From Oscarella lobularis (lineage: Eukaryota; Porifera; Homoscleromorpha; Homosclerophorida; Oscarellidae), in NCBI RefSeq assembly GCF_947507565.1, contig NC_089178.1, forward strand, positions 1,798,001 through 1,862,000: a stretch of DNA of 64,000 bases. Direction: 5' to 3'. Positions 58,501 through 64,000 of the stretch are shown piece by piece. Position 1 is the stretch's first letter, and every line of letters starts with the position of its first letter. The notes under the pieces were generated by a model. It was not told the DNA's origin, ran no database searches, and worked only from the letters and a program-made list of their open reading frames with translations. The position numbers and the translations under genes were made by a program.

Positions 58501-58935
58501 GGTACGCAATAATTAATTACAATTTCTTTTTTATGTCGTTTTCAATTGAATTTTCTTAGGCAATTGTTTTTGTATAAAATTGATAAAGCGTCGTCTTTGC
58601 TTTCCGTCGGAAACTACGGACATGCGCTTTTCTTCAGTCGATCGCTGAAGCACGATGCCGATTCCATCCGTGGTCTGCTTCTCGAGGCGGAAAGAAACAC
58701 GTATCCCAGACTAGGATGCGATGGAGTCAGACCAAAAAGTCTCCTTATCTTTCTCTTACTCTCTCTGTATTTCTTTCAGGTTCCTCTTCGTCTGCGGTCC
58801 ATCTATGGAGCTGTTGTTCTACCAGTGTCCTCTTTTCTTCTTTTGGCTCTGCTTAGTTGCCTAACGTACGCTGCTATACGGTTGGGTGGCGGGTTGAGAG
58901 AGAAACGACCCCAAACGAAGCCCAAACAACTATAG
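55565..58935 (+). CDS. Large type-I membrane protein, possibly SPOT1-like, function unknown
   Basis: Starts near 55565 (MTPLRILLGLGCVVLVKSDS, a signal peptide). I can follow exons containing SIISYIEVVLLGMNWETGAG, ASDLGRFLDSFDWDREVRVA, RYIWIDLNAGPVTIVQ, HEEAGFGQVDWQKIRSLIGG, ELHYWLQKFRSEFEVKNVP, VPVYLFSLQSFESLLLDGNK, AVAFDDMVIAVQT, RHHVNKTESFPLWSTGLTPF, FGVDVCSALSLLDCTELAMR and WQLFLYKIDKASSLLSVGNY. The end is LRSIYGAVVLPVSSFLLLAL, a membrane helix, and a basic tail. No known catalytic domain. The VPVYLFSL-DDMVIAVQT region recalls, from memory only, a conserved plant/protist membrane protein (Arabidopsis At5g58100, SPOT1); this is weak. Not all exons are resolved. A 395-bp intron (about 58039-58433) is unusually long for this window. 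Confidence 0.6.
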
Positions 58936-59156
58936 AGAAAATAATTTTTTGCGATGCATCTCTCTATGCGGAGAGGTTTTAATTGAGAACTTCTCATTGG
59001 CCCAGATCCCGTTTGACGTAACGTTCCCCGTCACAATGGTTTCTACACACGCGTTGTTGTTCAGTCATAGCAACCGCTGCTGTTGTTGGACAGTTCGTTT
59101 ACGTGTACCTCATTCTCGGTTAATTGCCGGACGATTAGTGACTAAACGGTTCCGAA

Positions 59157-62100
59157 ATGAAGAAAGGGTCTTACCTCTTCTTGGTAGCCCTCTTCTTTTT
59201 TGTCTCCGGTAAGTTTGGCGAAAAGCGTGCTTTTGGAGATAGGATAGCTAGGATTGATAATTAGTAACTGGCGCGAGCCGACGTTCACTAAGTGGTAATC
59301 GCCCTTGACAACGACAGGCCACGTTTTTGTTTTGCGTTTCGTTTTCTCGCGAACCACTTTTTTTGTATAATGCCTAAAAACCGCGACGAATGCTTTAGAG
59401 AATTGATTAATGCTACTTTTGTTACAAAGTAGCGAAAGTAACACAGTTGACTGTGACGTCATAACCGCGAGAATCAATGGAGCGGTTTCTATAGCTAGCG
59501 CTACGTAAATTTATCGAGAATTTTATTCATTCAATTGCTTTATTTTAATAAGTGACGGCAGTCGCCTCTCGTCAGCCAACCAGCCGGTTGTCTAAAAGGG
59601 TCGCGAGTTCTCGCAATGGAAAGTGCAAGACTTCCCTTGTGTGCAGGTACGTTGCCATTTAGTTAGGGTTTCTCTTACCTGTTGTATCCGTGGTTGTATT
59701 TCCTTTGTTATTCAGGTTTGTGACGTCATGCGTTGCTGAGGGTCACAGTAAGAAATTCTGCAAGGAATTACTCGTGACCTTTCAAAAGTTGAAATGGAAT
59801 AAAGGTAGGGAACTCGCACATTTAATTAAGCGAACTTTCATTGATGGCTTTTTAGCGCGGAAAGATAACAACTGGCCTCTTCTCCCGCGCGCGCGAAAGT
59901 GTCGGGCAAAAGGAGCTGCCAAAAGCTGTCGTTTGATGGGGGTCTGCGTTAGGGCTTCTACTTGCAGGTAAGCGAGCCTAGAGGAGCTCTGCTGAACTTG
60001 ACTGAAAGACAATGTGCCATACATAGAGTAGTAAAGAGTTGCTTGAAAAAAAAGAAGCGGGGATCGTTTTGTTCAGCAATTGTGGATCTAATCCGCACTC
60101 TGATACGCCGAGGTGAGAAAGACTGGGGGGGTTGCTCTGCCTAATCTTCTGAACGTTGCTGTCCTAATAGATCGGATAATCTTGAACATGGCAGGACGTG
60201 TTCTTAGTCGTAAGGCTGGTACTGCTTTTCTTCGTCGATTTCCTTCGTCTGGAAAGTGTTCGCCAAACATGTGTCGGTATCGGGGTCAGTGTGTCAGTCA
60301 GTCTGTTTGCAGGTACAGAAATCCGGATTCACATAAGACGTTTTTGTTATCCCATCATTGGCTCAAGTGTTGTTTTTAAACGTTTCTGAAGTGAAGGAGA
60401 CGCGTCTTTTTGGACTAACGGTCAAACGACGCGTCTCTTATAGCTGTCAAAAGGGGCCTCAGTAGATCGTGGTCCACAACATACAGTGATGTCCCCAACC
60501 TCTTATCTCTTACTAGATTTATTGCCGGGTGCAAGCGTAAGGCACGCAGCAAGAATCGTCGGCGATCTTGCGATAAGATCGTTACATTATTCGGATTGCT
60601 GAAACCTAAGATACATAGAAAAAGAAAGCTCCGCTTGAAAATTCGCAAGCTTGTGGGGAAGTTGCATTTGGTGAAGAAGAAAACGTTGAAAAAGCAAAGG
60701 AAGTTGAAAAGGGTTTTCGATAAACTCGAGTCGGCTTTGTCAAAAGCGCGTAGCAGGGAATCGATGCTTCGTAACGGGAAAAAGAAATTGAAGCGCTTCA
60801 AAAAAATACAACGTGCAAAGGAAAACATTATTGAAAAGAAACTTCAGAAACTGTCTCGAAAGCTGCTTTTCGTGGACAAAAAGGAGGCAAAGCTAAAAGC
60901 AACGCTAAATCGTTTGTTCCATGGAAAGACGAAGCCGAGAACACATCGACTCAAGGGTCAGCGGATTATTGGAAAGGATAAGGGAAAGCTAAGGAAAAAA
61001 CTGAAAGCTCTGCTTCGCGCCAAGAGAGTGGGATTGAAGGTAGTGACTCTTCAGAAAAGAGCTCAGAAGACAATCAAATACAATTTGAATCGATTGATTC
61101 GCAAAAGGCTCAAGATACCTCCTACTCAAAAGAAGAAGTTAAAGGCACTTGACAAGAGCATTGCCAAGGAGAGAAGTCACCTAAAGCGTGTTAGAAATGC
61201 TATCAAAAAAACGTCGAAGAAACTTCCACTCTTAACCAAAAAAATTGCGTCACTTAAAGCTCGACTCTATAAGAGGACCAAGAACAATGGAAAGGATAAG
61301 ACGACGCTAAGGAAGAAACTGAAGGTTCTACTTCACGCCAAGAGAATAGAATTGAAGGTAGTGACTTTTCAAAAGAAAGCTCAGAAGAAGATCAAACGCA
61401 TTCTGAATCAATTGATTCTCAAAAAGCTCAAAATACCTCTTACTCAAAAGAAAAAGTTCAAGGCACTGGCCAAGAAAATAGCCAAGGAGAGAAGAAACCT
61501 GAAGCGTGTTAGAAATGCTATCAAAAAAACATTGAAGAAACTTCCACTTTTAATCAAAAAAATTGCGCAACTTAAAGCGCGACTTGGAGGGCGTAAATCT
61601 GGCAGTTCTAAGAGGTCGAAGAACAATGGAAAGGATAAGACATTGCTAAGGAAGAAACTGAAGGTTCTACTTCATGCCAAGAGAATAGAATTGAAGGTAG
61701 CGACTTTTCAAAAGAAAGCTCAGAAGAAGATCAAACGCATTCTGAATCAATTGATTCTCAAAAAGCTCAAAATACCTCCTACTCAAAAGAAAAAGTTCAA
61801 GGCACTGGCCAAGAAAATAGCCGAGGAGAGAAGAAACCTGAAGCGTGTTAGAAATGCTATCAAAAAAACATTGAAGAAACTTCCACTCCTAACCAAAAAA
61901 ATTGCGTTACTTAGAGCGCGACTTGGAGGTAAATCTGGCGTTTCTAAGAAGACCAAGAACAATAGAAAGGACAAGAAAACGCTAAAAAAGAAACTGAAGG
62001 TTCTGCTTCACGCCAAGAGAATGGAATTGAAGATAGTGACTACGCAGAAAAGAGCTCAGAAGAAAATCAAACGCAATCTGAATGGATTGATTAACAAAAA

Positions 62101-63964
62101 GCGCAAGGTACCTCCTACTCAAAAGAAGAAGTTAAAGGCACTTGCCAAGAAAATAGCCAAGGAAAGACGAAATCTAAAGCGTGTTAGAAATGCCATCAAA
62201 AAAGCGTCGAAGAAGCTTCCCGGCTTGACCAAAAAAATTGCGTTACGTAAAGCGCGACTCAGAGGACGTAAATCTCGTGGTGGTAGTTCTAAGAGGACCA
62301 AGGACAGAAAGAAGAAGAAATCCCAAATCAAAAAGAAACGCCCAAACAAACGCCGTAAGCGGTATTTATTGATTCATACACGTCGTATAAAAAAGCGCGC
62401 TCGGGCAAAAATGGCTCGGCTTGAAAAGACACTGGACAAGTTCGACAAAGGTCTGGCGACGCTGGCCAGAAGGAAATCGAGACTTCGTCCCGGTCAGAAG
62501 AAGCTGCGAATTGTTCTTGACAAGAGGATTGCTACCTTTACACGTCAACGAAAGAGCAAATCCCAAGTCATGAAGTTTTTAGGAATAAAGATTGCACGTT
62601 TGAACAAGAGAATAGCACGCCTCAAAGAAGGCGACGTCAACTCGTACAAGAAAGGAGGAGGAAAGAATCGCTTGAAGAAAAATCTGAGGAAACTGCGTCT
62701 CTCTACAAAACGCATTTTGAGAAAGACGATTCAATTGAAAGCCAAGCTCAAGAAGAATAATGATAAGTTGGCTGACTTTCTCAACCAAAAATCTCGCTTG
62801 CGTCCCAATCAAAAGAAAATGAAAATTGAACTTGCCAGAACTATTGCTTTGTATAGGAAAAAGGGAAAGAAGATTCGTCTTCTCCTGAAGAAAATTTCGA
62901 AAAAACTATCAAAAATGCGCAGAGCAATGAAATCTGTGAAACGTCGTCTGCGCGAAAAGATCAAGAGACATATTTCCAAACAAAAACGCTTCTCGAAAAA
63001 GATTTCTCAACTGAAGAAAGAGACAAAAAAGCTCGGCAAAGTTATATCCAAGCTTCGTAAGCGCAAGTCTGGATTGCGTCCTCATAGGAAGAAAAAGAGG
63101 ATCGCTCTTGGTAAAAAAATTGCTTCCTTGACGGTTAAGCGAAAACGATTTGCCGCTAATATGAAAAAAGTGTCTGGAGAAGCTGCAAAGTTGAAGACTG
63201 CTATTCGGGCTCTGAGAGCAAAACTCGCTGGCAAGCGCAGGTCCGCCTCTCCGCCGTTGGCGACGAATTTGCGAGGCAAAGCTGAGCCGAGGATAGATGC
63301 AGTAATCAGACCCACTGAGATAAGTAAACGAAGGGCAGGCCGTTCAGTAGAGAATACAGAGAGCGACGGCCCAGGATCGAAGAAAGATTATACCGTTGGT
63401 GTTCACAAGAGTCGACATTTGAATAGCTTGAACTTGAAAACGACTGGGGACGAAATAGTTAAATCTAGACGTCGCAACATGGACGAGATGGACAGCGACT
63501 CGAAAGAGAAAGCAGCTGAGGCTGAGCGAGGGACAAGAACATCACAGTCTGATGAATCCGCCAAACGTCTTCCAGAGTCGCCTACCGCGGGCTCGTCGTC
63601 AATTTTGGACAGTCGATTCAAAATGTTTGAAGAATGGAAAGATGCTCAGGAACGACATGAAGAGGGTCCGTTTCTTTTGAAGCTGGCAAAGCACAACAGA
63701 CAGAACCTGGTACGCCTCGGATGGACGCAGAAGGAGGATCTCAGAAATTTCTTGATGAAACTCGAGAACGAGCTGGCGAGCACTAGTCCATTCAGCAAGA
63801 CAGAGGAACAGAAGTGGAGATTATTTTTCTTACTCACCCAGAGGAATATTGCGGTGTCAATCCGTCATTTCGAGCAAAGGTTAGCGTTGAGACTTAGGTC
63901 TTTAGGTCAGCCAGGAAAGCACAGGCTACAGCAAGTAATGGGCATAATTGCACTGGGAACTTGA
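59157..63964 (+). CDS. Secreted Cys-exon / Lys-Arg-rich repeat protein
   Basis: Seven exons (59157-59208, 59553-59646, 59716-59804, 59856-59967, 60077-60112, 60208-60312, 60517-63964) join in frame to 1311 residues. The first is a signal peptide (MKKGSYLFLVALFFFVSG). The next five are short and mostly end in Cys-Arg split by a phase-2 intron (tgc ag/): SLVCR, RKCRAKGAAKSCRLMGVCVR then ASTCR, GKCSPNMCRYRGQCVSQSVC. The last exon codes about 1150 residues, of which roughly 40 percent are Lys or Arg in long heptad-like helices. Four 110-residue tandem repeats (about 60970-62300) hold LRKKLKVLLHAKRIELKV, PPTQKKKLKAL and KERRNLKRVRNAIKK. Two related blocks follow (RLRPGQKK, LRPNQKKM, LRPHRKKK), then an acidic/Ser hinge and a C-terminal domain with FEEWKDAQERHEEGPFLLKL. 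No family recognised. If the signal peptide is real this is an extremely basic extracellular or secretory-granule polymer. Confidence 0.75.
60370..60475. repeat. Dispersed GACGCGT hairpin element, copy 2
   Basis: Lies in the last intron of the Lys-rich gene. gagacgcgtc and gacgcgtctc form a 10-bp inverted repeat with an inner ttggac/gtcaaa pairing, then ggggcctcagt. Matches 17545-17645 in order and spacing. Confidence 0.6.
60970..62300 (+). repeat. Four about 335-bp tandem coding repeats
   Basis: The phrase ggaaaggataag (or close variant) starts units at about 60970, 61290, 61629 and 61963. Units 2 and 3 are almost identical in DNA; 1 and 4 are more diverged, as expected for stepwise unequal exchange. 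Confidence 0.9.
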
Positions 63965-64000
63965 AGCTAGATTGCCTACTGTGTAGTGTACTCATGCACT

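Overview
This is animal nuclear DNA, very gene-dense, with many introns of about 50-100 bp and intergenic gaps often under 100 bp. Protein content points to an early-branching metazoan, most probably a sponge. There is a complete Crumbs polarity receptor (EGF + three laminin-G domains + membrane segment + short tail ending in EKLI), beside TKL receptor kinases and secreted proteins of unusual architecture. A homoscleromorph such as Oscarella fits best; this is inference, since no species marker is present.

Layout. 1-5.1 kb: LGR-like 7TM receptor (+) and a kelch-repeat receptor kinase (-). 5.6-6.7 kb: stand-alone EgtD-type histidine methyltransferase. 6.9-14.8 kb: a 30-exon gene joining a CRTAC1-like FG-GAP/ASPIC module to an animal haem peroxidase, a coiled-coil/Thr-rich stalk and a membrane anchor. 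15-17.2 kb: coiled-coil protein (-). 17.9-26.8 kb: dense housekeeping block DPM2(-)/WASHC3(+)/PRMT5(+)/LRRIQ3(-)/MRPS2(+)/ACBD6(+). 26.4-30.1 kb: a tandem duplication carrying the ACBD6 3' end and an unrecognised gene. 30.2-34.1 kb: armadillo-like gene, an orphan gene and SWI5(-). 34.5-44.1 kb: Crumbs. 44.3-54.8 kb: NOP14(+), MEI4(-), a secreted Cys-rich protein, CRYL1(+), GATB(+). 54.9-64 kb: small membrane protein(-), a large type-I membrane protein with a possible plant/protist relative, and a secreted Lys/Arg-rich repeat protein.

The genes do not form one pathway. Head-to-head pairs with tens of bases between start codons (DPM2/WASHC3, LRRIQ3/MRPS2, duplicated gene/armadillo gene) must share promoters. 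SWI5 and MEI4 are both recombination factors but are 15 kb apart.

The best candidates for undescribed biology are the CRTAC1-peroxidase membrane fusion and the secreted Lys-rich repeat protein. Exon joins were inferred by eye from splice signals and reading frame; for the genes where I list a total length, the summed exons are divisible by three. Individual exon edges may be off by a base or two.
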